A DNA stretch of 64,000 bases. Source: an uncultured Phascolarctobacterium sp. (GTDB lineage: Bacteria > Bacillota > Negativicutes > Acidaminococcales > Acidaminococcaceae). Made by a program: the position numbers and the translations under genes. Under the pieces are notes generated by a model. The model had not been told where the DNA came from and did no database searches. It saw only the letters and a list, made by a program, of their open reading frames with translations. Below, one piece after another: positions 17,418-26,300 of the stretch (the stretch's first letter is position 1; each line of letters opens with the position of its first letter). Where the stretch lies: positions 62,001 to 126,000 of the forward strand of contig UQXH01000001.1 of the NCBI GenBank assembly GCA_900545025.1, read 5' to 3'.

Positions 17418-17464
17418 TATCAGTAATATTTTGCATTTGAGAGTTTATTAAAGGAGTTGTGGCT

Positions 17465-18601
17465 GTGGAAGAATATCAATTTTCCCAAGGTAAAAATCTG
17501 CGTTGTGGATACACTACCGGTAGCTGCGCAGCTGCTGCTTCTAAAGCTGCCGCGGCTATGCTTTTGAGCGGCAATAGGGTAGACGTGGTAAAAATAGATA
17601 CTCCTAAAGGTATTGTGCTGGAATTAGAACCGCTCAATGTTGAAATTACTCCAGAATATGCAGTATGTGCAATTCGTAAGGATTCCGGTGATGACCCTGA
17701 TGATACTAATGGCGTATTGGTTTATGCTAAAGTAGAAAAAAATTCAGGAACCGGAGTGGAAATTGAGGGTGGTATAGGCGTAGGTCGAGTTACTAAGCCA
17801 GGTCTTGCATGCGCCGTAGGTGGTCCGGCTATCAATCCTACACCGAGAAAGATGATTACGGATGAGGTTACTTCTGTTGCGGTAGCTGCCGGGTATAATG
17901 GCGCGTTAAAAGTTACTGTTTCCATACCGGAAGGAGTAGAGATTGCAAAGAAAACCTTTAATCCCAGACTTGGAATAGTAGGAGGATTATCAGTTTTAGG
18001 TACCAGCGGTATTGTTGAGCCGATGAGTGATAAAGCGTTGGTTGATACAATGTATGTAGAAATAAATGCTCAAAAAGCTAAAGGAAATAAAAATCTTTTG
18101 GTATTCTTTGGCAATTATGGAGAAGATTTCACTCGCGACGCGCTAAAGCTTGATTTATCAGATTCTGTTACCTGCAGTAATTTTGTAGGAGAATTATTAG
18201 ATTATGCTGTTTTCTGCGGATTTGAAAGCCTGCTTCTAATTGGGCACTCCGGTAAGCTGATAAAGCTTGCTCAGGGAGTCATGAACACCCATTCTAAATA
18301 CGCCGATTGTCGTACAGAGCTTTTAGCGCTGCAGGCAATGTTCCATGGCGCATCTGTTGAAGTAGGTAAAGAAATTTACAAATGCCTTACTACAGATGAA
18401 GTTATTAAGATTCTGCAGCGTGAAAAACTGCAGGAACAGGTTATGCAGGAAATTACTGCTAAAATTGATTTTTACATGCAGCATCGTGTGCATGGTAAAA
18501 TAAAGACCGCGGCGCTGATGTTTTCCAACGTTTACGGCGTTTTAGGTGAAACTGAGCATGCGGAAGAGCTTATCAAACTACATGTAAAAAAAGGAGAATG
18601 A
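17465..18601 (+). CDS. cbiD: Cobalt-precorrin-5B C1-methyltransferase CbiD
   Basis: Methylates C1 of the corrin ring in the anaerobic B12 route; CbiD marks the oxygen-independent, early-cobalt pathway. About 378 residues, usual length. The N-terminus LRCGYTTGSCAAAASKAA and the segment GVGRVTKPGLACAVGGPAINPTPR are diagnostic (shown in parts: GVGRVTKPGL and VGGPAINPTPR). GTG 17465 has AGGAG eight bases upstream; GTG 17459 is also in frame but too close. First gene after the riboswitch terminator. Confidence 0.93.
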   Translation: MEEYQFSQGKNLRCGYTTGSCAAAASKAAAAMLLSGNRVDVVKIDTPKGIVLELEPLNVEITPEYAVCAIRKDSGDDPDDTNGVLVYAKVEKNSGTGVEIEGGIGVGRVTKPGLACAVGGPAINPTPRKMITDEVTSVAVAAGYNGALKVTVSIPEGVEIAKKTFNPRLGIVGGLSVLGTSGIVEPMSDKALVDTMYVEINAQKAKGNKNLLVFFGNYGEDFTRDALKLDLSDSVTCSNFVGELLDYAVFCGFESLLLIGHSGKLIKLAQGVMNTHSKYADCRTELLALQAMFHGASVEVGKEIYKCLTTDEVIKILQREKLQEQVMQEITAKIDFYMQHRVHGKIKTAALMFSNVYGVLGETEHAEELIKLHVKKGE

Positions 18602-18608
18602 GAGAAAT

Positions 18609-19310
18609 ATGAGAGGTAAACTTTACAGTGTTGGTATCGGCCCCGGAGATCCGGAACTTTTGACCTTAAAAGCTGTACGCCTGTTGAAAGAATGTGATGT
18701 CGTTGCATTGCCGAAAGGTGATACTGATGTAATGACTGCAAAAAATATTGTTAATCAGGTTGTAAATCTTGATGAAAAAGAACAACTGATTATCTATATG
18801 CCTATGACTAAAGATATGGCTGCTATGGACAAAGCACATCGTGAAGGTGCTGAAGCGGTTATCAAGCTTCTTGACCAAGGCAAAAACGTTGTCTTCATTA
18901 CTTTAGGCTGTCCGACAGTATATGCAACCTGCATCTATGTACATAAACTTGTTCTTGCTGCGGGTTATGATGCTGAACTGGTTGCTGGTGTAACCTCCAT
19001 ATGTGCTGTTGCTGCAAGATTGAACACTTCTTTGTGTGAAAGAGCCGAACCGCTGATTATCCTTCCTGGCAGCTATAAAGAAGCAGCTAAGTTCCTCGAT
19101 GGCCCTGGCAACAAGGTGTTAATGAAATCTGCCAGCGAAATCGGACGTGTGCGTGAAGAGCTGAGAGAACGCGGATTGATTGCTAATGCTGCTATGGTTG
19201 AACGCTGCGGTCTTCCCGGTGAAAAAGTTTACCGTGATTTGGAACAGATTGATCCTAACAGCAGTTATTTCTCTGTTATATTGGTCAAAGAAAAGGAGTT
19301 TGATAAATAA
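18609..19310 (+). CDS. cbiL: Cobalt-precorrin-2 C20-methyltransferase CbiL
   Basis: SAM-dependent tetrapyrrole methylase adding the C20 methyl. 233 residues. The N-terminal motif LYSVGIGPGDPELLTLKAV and the SAM-binding blocks TLGCPTVYATCIYV and GVTSICAVAARL match CbiL/CobI. ATG 18609 follows cbiD by seven bases. Its stop overlaps the cbiF start by one base (TAATG), which suggests translational coupling. Confidence 0.92.
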   Translation: MRGKLYSVGIGPGDPELLTLKAVRLLKECDVVALPKGDTDVMTAKNIVNQVVNLDEKEQLIIYMPMTKDMAAMDKAHREGAEAVIKLLDQGKNVVFITLGCPTVYATCIYVHKLVLAAGYDAELVAGVTSICAVAARLNTSLCERAEPLIILPGSYKEAAKFLDGPGNKVLMKSASEIGRVREELRERGLIANAAMVERCGLPGEKVYRDLEQIDPNSSYFSVILVKEKEFDK

Positions 19311-20095
19311 TGATTTACTTTATTGGTGCAGGACCTGGTGCTGTTGATCTGATTACTGTTAAAGGTAAAGAATTGCTTGAAAAAGCCGATTTAATTATTT
19401 ATGCAGGCTCTCTGGTTAATCCCGGTTTATTGCAATACGCTAAACCGGAATGTGTTATTATGGACAGCGCAAAAATGACTTTGGAAGAAGTTATTGCTGC
19501 TATGGTACCGGCTGCTCAAGCTGGTAAACTTGTTGTACGCTTGCATACTGGTGACCCCAGTGTATATGGTGCACATCGTGAACAAATTGATATGCTGCGC
19601 AGCTACAATCTGGACTTTGAAATTGTGCCTGGTGTAAGTTCTTTCTGTGCCGCAGCTGCTGCGTTAGATGCAGAATATACTCTGCCGAATGTTAGCCAGT
19701 CTGTAATTATTACTCGTATGGAAGGACGCACTCCCGTTCCTAACAAACAAAAGATTGCTGATTATGCAGCTCATAAAGCTACCATGGTTATTTTCCTCAG
19801 CTCCGGTATGCTGGAAAAACTGCAGGGCGAGCTGATTAAAGGCGGTTATACTGCTGATACTCCGGCAGCTATTGTTTACAAAGCTTCCTGGCCAGATGAA
19901 AAAGTTGTACGCTGCACCGTAGGTACTCTTGCTGAAAGTGCTGCTAAATACAATATTACTAAGACTGCGCTTATCACTGTAGGTAACTTCCTCGGCAGCG
20001 AATATGACCGCAGCGAACTTTACAATCCTACCTTTGCTCACGGCTATCGTGAAGCAGATCCTACAAAGCTGGATCTTAAACCAGAGGTAAAATAA
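19310..20095 (+). CDS. cbiF: Cobalt-precorrin-4 C11-methyltransferase CbiF
   Basis: Methylates C11. 261 residues with the CbiF/CobM signatures FIGAGPGAVDLITVKG, IIYAGSLVNPGLL, RLHTGDPSVYGAHREQ and PGVSSFCAAAAAL. The start overlaps the cbiL stop, and cbiG begins right after its stop codon. The VYKASWPDEKVVRCTVGTL region near residue 190 is the usual C-terminal methylase motif. Confidence 0.93.
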   Translation: MIYFIGAGPGAVDLITVKGKELLEKADLIIYAGSLVNPGLLQYAKPECVIMDSAKMTLEEVIAAMVPAAQAGKLVVRLHTGDPSVYGAHREQIDMLRSYNLDFEIVPGVSSFCAAAAALDAEYTLPNVSQSVIITRMEGRTPVPNKQKIADYAAHKATMVIFLSSGMLEKLQGELIKGGYTADTPAAIVYKASWPDEKVVRCTVGTLAESAAKYNITKTALITVGNFLGSEYDRSELYNPTFAHGYREADPTKLDLKPEVK

Positions 20096-21166
20096 ATGCA
20101 GGCGGTTGTCTATTCCTTTTCACGGCGCGGAGCTGAGCTTAGTAAAAAAGTATGTGCGTGTTTAACAGCAGCAGGATATAATGCTGCAGCTCAAACTTTG
20201 CCTAAATATGCAGCTGACGCTGGAATAGGAGTAATGCTGCCGGATTATAAAACTGCGTGTGCAGAAGCTTTTGACAAGTGCGGAATAATTGTTTTTGTTG
20301 GTGCGGCCGGAATAGCTGTGCGAACCATTGCTCCTTACATAAAAAGCAAACTGACTGATCCGGCAGTTATTTCTGTTGATGAAAAAGGTAATTTTGTTAT
20401 ACCTCTTTTAGCTGGTCATATTGGCGGCGCTAATGAGATAGCTCGTTATCTGGCTGAGTTTTTAGGGGGGATAGCTTGTGTAACAACAGCTACTGATGTT
20501 AATGGACTATTTGCAGTAGATGAATGGGCAGCGCGTAATCGAATGACAATTGATTCTATGCATGCTGCTAAAGAATTTGCTGCTGCGCTTGTGGCAGAAG
20601 AGATTGTAGGTCTGACAAGTGAATTTCCTGTTGTAAGTGCATTGCCGAAAGGTATGCAGCTTTATGGGGAAGACAGCATTTTTCCTGTAGGTCTGAATAT
20701 TGCTTTGAATACCAGCAATACTAAATTTGCAACAACACTTCATGTGCTGCCGCGTATTGTTCATCTTGGTATAGGTTGCAGACGCGGCACTGCATGCGCC
20801 AATATTGCTGCACTTGTGCTGCCTGAATTAGAACGATTGCATATAGATAAACGTTCTGTCTGCAGCATAGCTTCTGTTGATTTGAAAAAAGATGAACAGG
20901 GATTGCTGGAATTTGCTGCAGTTAATGGGTGGCAGGCTAATTTTTATACAGCGGATGAACTCAATGCTGTTGCGGGTGAATTTACATCTTCGGCCTTCGT
21001 TAGAGGTATAGTAGGTGTAGATAATGTCTGTGAACGCAGTGCAGTGAAGGACAGTAACGGCGGAAGCCTGCTGTTGCATAAGACCAGTAAAAATGGTGTA
21101 ACATTAGCGGTAGCTGTAGAAGATATAGTTATAGATTTTTTTAAGACAGGTTTAAAAACTGAGTAA
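20096..21166 (+). CDS. cbiG: Cobalt-precorrin-5A hydrolase CbiG
   Basis: Opens the delta-lactone of cobalt-precorrin-5A, releasing acetaldehyde; specific to the anaerobic pathway. 356 residues: N-terminal CbiG domain with IIVFVGAAGIAVRTIAPYI and PLLAGHIGGANEIAR, a middle linker domain with TATDVNGLFAVDEWA, and a C-terminal CobE/GbiG domain beginning near LGIGCRRGTACANI. ATG 20096 lies immediately after the cbiF stop with GAGGT upstream. Confidence 0.92.
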   Translation: MQAVVYSFSRRGAELSKKVCACLTAAGYNAAAQTLPKYAADAGIGVMLPDYKTACAEAFDKCGIIVFVGAAGIAVRTIAPYIKSKLTDPAVISVDEKGNFVIPLLAGHIGGANEIARYLAEFLGGIACVTTATDVNGLFAVDEWAARNRMTIDSMHAAKEFAAALVAEEIVGLTSEFPVVSALPKGMQLYGEDSIFPVGLNIALNTSNTKFATTLHVLPRIVHLGIGCRRGTACANIAALVLPELERLHIDKRSVCSIASVDLKKDEQGLLEFAAVNGWQANFYTADELNAVAGEFTSSAFVRGIVGVDNVCERSAVKDSNGGSLLLHKTSKNGVTLAVAVEDIVIDFFKTGLKTE

Positions 21167-21188
21167 ATAATAAGGATGGTTATTATAT

Positions 21189-21920
21189 ATGTCTAAATTG
21201 TATGTTGTTGGCCTCGGTCCTGGCGGCGTTGAACAAATGACTAAAAGAGCTTATGAAGCGCTGCAGTCCTGTGACGTTATCGCAGGTTATCATGTTTATG
21301 TTAATCTGATTAAGGAAGATTTCAAGGAAAAAGAATTTCTTTCTACCGGTATGCGTAAGGAAGTAGATCGCTGCAAGCTGGCTCTTGATGAAGCACTTAA
21401 AGGTAAAACTGTTGCCATGATTTCCAGTGGTGATGCTGGTGTTTATGGCATGGCTGGCATTATGTTTCAGGTTGCTGCAGATCACCCTGAAGTGGAAATC
21501 GAGGTTGTTCCTGGCATTACAGCAGCTTGCTCTGGCGCAGCTGTACTTGGTGCTCCGCTTATCAGCGATTTTTGTCTTATCTCTTTAAGCGATTTGCTTA
21601 CTCCGTGGGAAAAAATTGAAAAAAGACTGGATTGTGCATCTCAAGCTGATTTTTGCATCTGTCTTTACAATCCTTCCAGCATCAAACGTCATGATTATCT
21701 GCAAAAAGCTTGTGATATTATGTTGAAAAATCAAAATGGCGATGTTCCTGCAGGCATTGTACGCAATATTGGTCGTGAAGGTGAAAGCTACGAATTAACT
21801 ACTCTGCGTGAGCTGCGTGATAAACAAGTAGATATGTTCTCTACCGTTATTATCGGTAACTCTCAAACACAAGTTATTAACGGCCGTCTTGTTACTCCGC
21901 GTGGTTATAAACTGGTATGA
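21189..21920 (+). CDS. cbiH: Cobalt-precorrin-3B C17-methyltransferase CbiH
   Basis: Ring-contracting methylase adding the C17 methyl. 243 residues with KLYVVGLGPGGVEQMTKRA, IAGYHVYVNLI, ISSGDAGVYGMAGIM, PGITAACSGAAVLGAPL and ICLYNPSSIKRHDYL, all characteristic of CbiH/CobJ. It overlaps the cbiJ start by four bases (ATGA). No extra domain is fused. Confidence 0.93.
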   Translation: MSKLYVVGLGPGGVEQMTKRAYEALQSCDVIAGYHVYVNLIKEDFKEKEFLSTGMRKEVDRCKLALDEALKGKTVAMISSGDAGVYGMAGIMFQVAADHPEVEIEVVPGITAACSGAAVLGAPLISDFCLISLSDLLTPWEKIEKRLDCASQADFCICLYNPSSIKRHDYLQKACDIMLKNQNGDVPAGIVRNIGREGESYELTTLRELRDKQVDMFSTVIIGNSQTQVINGRLVTPRGYKLV

Positions 21921-22690
21921 AACCGGTAATTTGGATTATTGGCGGTACCAGTGAGGGACGTAATCTTTTAAAAGCTTTGGCAAGTTTTAATCTTGATATT
22001 TACGTTTCTGTTGCTACAGAGTATGGGGCAGAACTTATTGATAAACAGGATAACGTTAAAGTAATGGCTTCAAGAATGGATTTGGCAGCAATGAGAGAAT
22101 TTCTGCAGATTCATCGTCCGGAATGCGTTATTGATGCTACTCATCCCTATGCAACAGTGGTAACGGCAACTGTCAAAGAAGCTTGTGCTTTAGAAGATTG
22201 TAAGTATTTACGTTTATTGCGTCCTTCAAGTGAAAGCGGCGATTATATTACTGTAAGTGACTTTGGTGAAGCAGTTGAGTTGCTTAACCATATGGATGGT
22301 AATATTTTTCTGACTACCGGCAGTAAGAACCTTAAAGATTTTACTGCTGTCAGAGATTATGCGGAACGTATAGCGCTACGTATCCTGCCAATGGAAGAAT
22401 CATTGCATACAGCACTGCAGCTTGGTTATAAACCAGCTAATGTAATTTGTATGCAGGGTCCTTTTTCTAAGGATTTGAATATTACTATGTTAAAAAAATA
22501 TCGTAGCAAATTCATGGTAACGAAAGATTCCGGTGCAGCAGGCGGTTTTGATGATAAAGTTGAAGCAGCGGCAGAAGCTGGAGCAAAACTGTTGGTGATT
22601 GGTCGTGAGCCGGAAGAAGGTTCAGGTTACAGTGAAGTATTAAATTATTTGTATCAGCAATATGCGGATACTCGAGTTTCTAAAAATTAA
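21917..22690 (+). CDS. cbiJ: Cobalt-precorrin-6A reductase CbiJ
   Basis: Reduces the C18-C19 double bond of cobalt-precorrin-6A using a nicotinamide cofactor. 257 residues. WIIGGTSEGRNLLKAL is the N-terminal nucleotide-binding motif, CVIDATHPYATVVTATV and IFLTTGSKNLKDF are family signatures, and CMQGPFSKDLN and VTKDSGAAGGFDDKV complete the C-terminal half. Coupled to cbiH by overlap. Confidence 0.92.
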   Translation: MKPVIWIIGGTSEGRNLLKALASFNLDIYVSVATEYGAELIDKQDNVKVMASRMDLAAMREFLQIHRPECVIDATHPYATVVTATVKEACALEDCKYLRLLRPSSESGDYITVSDFGEAVELLNHMDGNIFLTTGSKNLKDFTAVRDYAERIALRILPMEESLHTALQLGYKPANVICMQGPFSKDLNITMLKKYRSKFMVTKDSGAAGGFDDKVEAAAEAGAKLLVIGREPEEGSGYSEVLNYLYQQYADTRVSKN

Positions 22691-22702
22691 GGAGTGCTGA
22701 TT

Positions 22703-23917
22703 ATGCTGCGAGTTAATATTGTAGGTATCGGACCAGGAAATCCTGAATTACTTACAGGCGCTGCAATAAAAGCTATTAAGGAAAGTAATATCCTTATCGG
22801 CGACAAAAGGATGCTGGCAGCATTTGCTGAAGCAGATAAAAAAATTTACGACACTATCAAGACTGCGGATATAGTAGAAATTGCAGCGTCGGCTAATCCT
22901 GAAAAAGATGTTCTTGCAGTGCTTGTATCAGGTGATGTTGGCTTTTTCAGCTTAGCTAAAACCATCAGCGGGAAATTGCCTGATTGTGAATGTGTACGTT
23001 ACTGTGGTATCAGCAGTCTGGTATATTTTGCAGCAAAATTGCAGATGGCATGGGATGATGCAAAAATTGTCAGCATGCATGGCAGAAAGCAGAATTTGAT
23101 TGCGGCTGTAGCAGAAAATCAAAAAGTATTTTCTCTTACTGGCGGCGAGCATACGCCACAAATGTTGTGTGCACGACTTTGTGAACATGGCTTGGATGAT
23201 GTACAGGTATATGTTGGTGAGAATCTTTCTTACCCGGAAGAAAAGATTACTGTTGGTACTGCTGCAGAAATCAGCAAACAGACTTTTCCTTCACTGTCTG
23301 TCATGATGATTATCAATGAACAGGCAGCAAAGTACCAGCCAGTTGTGCATGGCCTGGCTGATGAATTATTTACCCGCAGCAAGGTACCGATGACTAAACA
23401 GGAAGTGCGCAGTGTTTCCATGTCTAAATTGATGCCGAAAGCAACCGACAAGATTTATGACATTGGTGCCGGTACCGGTTCATGTTCTGTCGAGCTGGCG
23501 TTATTAGCTAATAAAGGGCGCGTATGGGCTTTTGAACGTAATCCGGAAGCTGTAGCGCTTATTCATAAAAACAGAGACTTGTTTGGTATCGAAAATTTAG
23601 AAGTAATTGCCGGAGAAGCTTTAGAAAATATTAAGAATATGCCTGCACCTGATTGCGTTTTCGTCGGCGGCAGCGGCGGCGATTTATGCGAAATGCTGGA
23701 TATCATTTATACAAAAAATCCTGATTGTCGTGTGGTTATTAACGCTATAACTATCGAAACGCTGGCAGAAGTTGCTGATTATTATAAAAAGCATCAGGAT
23801 TATGCTTTAGAAATTGTCAATGTCTGTGTTGCACGCAGCCGTAAACTTGGCAGCTATAATCTGATGATGGCACAGAATCCCGTATATGTTATGACTGCTT
23901 TGAAGAAGGTTGATTAA
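22703..23917 (+). CDS. cbiET: Bifunctional cobalt-precorrin-7 C5-methyltransferase / C15-methyltransferase (decarboxylating) CbiET
   Basis: Fusion of CbiE (residues ~1-200; NIVGIGPGNPELLTGAAI, LVSGDVGFFSLAKTI) and CbiT (~205-404; MSKLMPKATDKIYDIGAGTG, then FERNPEAVALIHKN and FVGGSGGDLCEML). It methylates C5 and C15 and decarboxylates the C12 acetate. The fusion is equivalent to CobL. ATG 22703 has AAGGAG seven bases ahead and is preferred over GTG 22694. Its end overlaps the region ahead of cbiA. Confidence 0.92.
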   Translation: MLRVNIVGIGPGNPELLTGAAIKAIKESNILIGDKRMLAAFAEADKKIYDTIKTADIVEIAASANPEKDVLAVLVSGDVGFFSLAKTISGKLPDCECVRYCGISSLVYFAAKLQMAWDDAKIVSMHGRKQNLIAAVAENQKVFSLTGGEHTPQMLCARLCEHGLDDVQVYVGENLSYPEEKITVGTAAEISKQTFPSLSVMMIINEQAAKYQPVVHGLADELFTRSKVPMTKQEVRSVSMSKLMPKATDKIYDIGAGTGSCSVELALLANKGRVWAFERNPEAVALIHKNRDLFGIENLEVIAGEALENIKNMPAPDCVFVGGSGGDLCEMLDIIYTKNPDCRVVINAITIETLAEVADYYKKHQDYALEIVNVCVARSRKLGSYNLMMAQNPVYVMTALKKVD

Positions 23918-23918
23918 A

Positions 23919-25283
23919 ATGGCTGAATTACAAGTTCCTCGGATAATGATAAGTGCTCCTGGCAGCGGCAGCGGCAAGACCACTATTGTATGCGGTCTTT
24001 TAAATGCACTGATGAATATGGGCTTTAAAACTGCAGCTTTTAAATCCGGCCCAGATTATATTGACCCGATGTTTCATTCTAAAGTCATTGGAGCAAAGTC
24101 AAGAAATCTTGATTTATTTATGCTTGGAGAGGAAACAACCAAATATTTAGCAGCAAAAAATTCTTGTGATGCGGATATTGCCGTTTTTGAAGGTGCAATG
24201 GGCTTTTATGACGGTATGGGGAAAACATTGGAAGCAAGCGCTTATAAACTTGCCTGTACCTGTGATGTACCTGTAATATTGGTTGTTAACGGCAAAGGAG
24301 CGGCTTTATCTTTAGCAGCACAAATTAAAGGTTTTAAAGATTTTCGTCCTGATAGTCATATTGTGGGAGCTATTATCAATAATGTTAATCCTATGAGCTA
24401 TATGTTCTATAAGGATGTTATAGAACGTGAGACAGGAGTTAAGCTGATAGGTTATTTTCCGATTATGGCTGACTGCAATTTTGAAAGCAGGCATCTTGGC
24501 CTTGTAACAGCTGAAGAAATTGGCGATTTGCAGTCCATAGTTGATAGACTTGCTGCACAAGCTGCCAAATCTATTGATATGGAAGCATTATTAGAAATTG
24601 CACGAAAAGCTTGTCCTTTGCAATATGAGGAGCAGAATATAGAGTCTATTGGAAAAGTGCGTATTGCAGTAGCACAAGATAAAGCTTTTTGTTTCTATTA
24701 TCAGGATGCTCTGGATTTACTCTCTGAACTTGGTGCAGAGCTTGTTCCGTTTAGTCCGCTTAATGACAAATATTTGCCGGAAAACTGTCAGGGAATAATC
24801 CTTGGCGGCGGCTATCCTGAAATCTACGCTCAACAGCTTGCTGATAATCACACTATGCTGGAAAGTATTCGCGAGGCTGTGCTGCAAGGAATGCCCTGTT
24901 TTGCTGAATGCGGCGGGTTTATGTATTTGCTGGAACGTTATTGTGAAGGCGATAAAATTTATTCATGGGTAGGAGCCGTAGAAGGCGAAACGAGCATGAC
25001 CAAAAAGCTTAATCGTTTTGGTTATGTACATCTTACTGCTCAGCATGATAATATGCTCTGCTGTAAAGGTGAAATGATTAACGGACATGAGTTCCATTAT
25101 TCTGACAGCTGCAATAACGGCAGCAGCTTTTTGGCAGAAAAGGCTTCCGGAAAAGGAGCTTGGCACTGTGCTCATGCAGGAAAAACTCTTTATGCCGGGT
25201 ATCCGCATATACATTTATGGGGAAATCCTGAGTTTGCACGCAATTTTGTTAAATGCTGCTGTGAATATAAACAAGAAAAATAA
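23919..25283 (+). CDS. cbiA: Cobyrinate a,c-diamide synthase CbiA
   Basis: Glutamine- and ATP-dependent amidation of the a and c acetates of cobyrinate. About 454 residues: N-terminal P-loop domain with SAPGSGSGKTTIVCGLL and FKSGPDYIDPMFHS, then a class I glutamine amidotransferase domain with LGGGYPEIYAQQL and the nucleophile in CFAECGGFMYLLERY; the catalytic His lies in YAGYPHIHLWGNPEF. ATG 23919 behind AGAAGG is chosen over TTG 23910. Confidence 0.93.
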   Translation: MAELQVPRIMISAPGSGSGKTTIVCGLLNALMNMGFKTAAFKSGPDYIDPMFHSKVIGAKSRNLDLFMLGEETTKYLAAKNSCDADIAVFEGAMGFYDGMGKTLEASAYKLACTCDVPVILVVNGKGAALSLAAQIKGFKDFRPDSHIVGAIINNVNPMSYMFYKDVIERETGVKLIGYFPIMADCNFESRHLGLVTAEEIGDLQSIVDRLAAQAAKSIDMEALLEIARKACPLQYEEQNIESIGKVRIAVAQDKAFCFYYQDALDLLSELGAELVPFSPLNDKYLPENCQGIILGGGYPEIYAQQLADNHTMLESIREAVLQGMPCFAECGGFMYLLERYCEGDKIYSWVGAVEGETSMTKKLNRFGYVHLTAQHDNMLCCKGEMINGHEFHYSDSCNNGSSFLAEKASGKGAWHCAHAGKTLYAGYPHIHLWGNPEFARNFVKCCCEYKQEK

Positions 25284-25285
25284 AA

Positions 25286-25297
25286 AGCCCATGGGCT
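25286..25297. repeat. 12-bp perfect palindrome between cbiA and cbiB
   Basis: AGCCCATGGGCT, immediately upstream of the cbiB ribosome site (AAGGGG). It might modulate cbiB translation, but it is short and may be chance. Confidence 0.3.
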
Positions 25298-25312
25298 AAG
25301 GGGACTTTGTTT

Positions 25313-26281
25313 ATGATGACATTAGCTGCCATTACGGCAGGTTTTATCTTGGACCTTCTTTTTGGAGATCCCCATTGGCTGCCGCATCCTATTTGCCTGA
25401 TAGGTAATTTAATAGGTTTTCTGGAAAAAAATCTGCGCAAAATTTTTGCGTTTAGTAATATAGCACTTTTAATAAGCGGCAGTTTTATGGTACTGATAGT
25501 TTTATTATGTACCTATTTGATTCCGTATTTCATTTTGCAGGAAGCTGAAAAAATCAGCATTTGGCTGGCATTTGCTCTGGAGACATTAATGTTTTACCAG
25601 ATATTTGCTACTAAATGCTTGCGTGATGAAAGCATGAAGGTTTTTGATGCGCTGCAGAAAGGTGATTTGGCTGATGCCAGAGTCAAATTGTCATGGATTG
25701 TAGGCAGAGATACCAAAAATCTGACTAGTGAAGAAGTAACTAAGGGTGCAGTCGAAACTGTTGCAGAAAATACTGCAGATGGAGTAATTGCTCCGATGTT
25801 CTATATGTTTATCGGTGGGGCTCCACTTACTTTTTTATACAAAGGAATCAATACCATGGATTCTATGGTAGGTTATAAAAATGATAAATATCTGTATTTT
25901 GGCAGATGTGCTGCTAAATTAGACGATTTAGCTAATTTTATTCCGGCACGTATTTCAGGTATGGTTATGATGCTGGCAGCATATTTTCTTAACCTTGATA
26001 GCAAGCAGGCGTGGAAAACATTCTGGCGTGACAGATATAATCATTTAAGCCCTAATTCTGCTATGACAGAGTCTGTTGCTGCAGGTGCGCTGAATATCCA
26101 GCTTGGCGGCGGTCATTTTTATTTTGGGAAATGGGTTCCTAAAGATACTATAGGCGATGATATCAGACCGGTAGTGGCTGAAGATATTGTTGCAGTGAAT
26201 AATTTACTATATATGTCAGCTGTAATAAGTATTTTATTTTTTGCATTAATATATTTGCTTAAAATATTTATAGCAGCCTGA
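25313..26281 (+). CDS. cbiB: Adenosylcobinamide-phosphate synthase CbiB
   Basis: Integral membrane enzyme that joins the aminopropanol phosphate arm to adenosylcobyric acid. About 322 residues with several hydrophobic helices. Signatures are LDLLFGDPHWLPHPICLIG at the N-terminus, SWIVGRDTKNLT, VETVAENTADGVIAPMFYMF and YFGRCAAKLDDLANFIPAR. ATG 25313 and ATG 25316 both lie behind AAGGGG. It works with CobD, encoded next. Confidence 0.93.
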   Translation: MMTLAAITAGFILDLLFGDPHWLPHPICLIGNLIGFLEKNLRKIFAFSNIALLISGSFMVLIVLLCTYLIPYFILQEAEKISIWLAFALETLMFYQIFATKCLRDESMKVFDALQKGDLADARVKLSWIVGRDTKNLTSEEVTKGAVETVAENTADGVIAPMFYMFIGGAPLTFLYKGINTMDSMVGYKNDKYLYFGRCAAKLDDLANFIPARISGMVMMLAAYFLNLDSKQAWKTFWRDRYNHLSPNSAMTESVAAGALNIQLGGGHFYFGKWVPKDTIGDDIRPVVAEDIVAVNNLLYMSAVISILFFALIYLLKIFIAA

Positions 26282-26300
26282 TTTCAGAGGATGGGAAGTT

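Noticed and set aside
17224..17436. Minus-strand 70-residue open frame in the cbiD leader
   Set aside because: The region is the riboswitch and its terminator; no ribosome site supports a gene.
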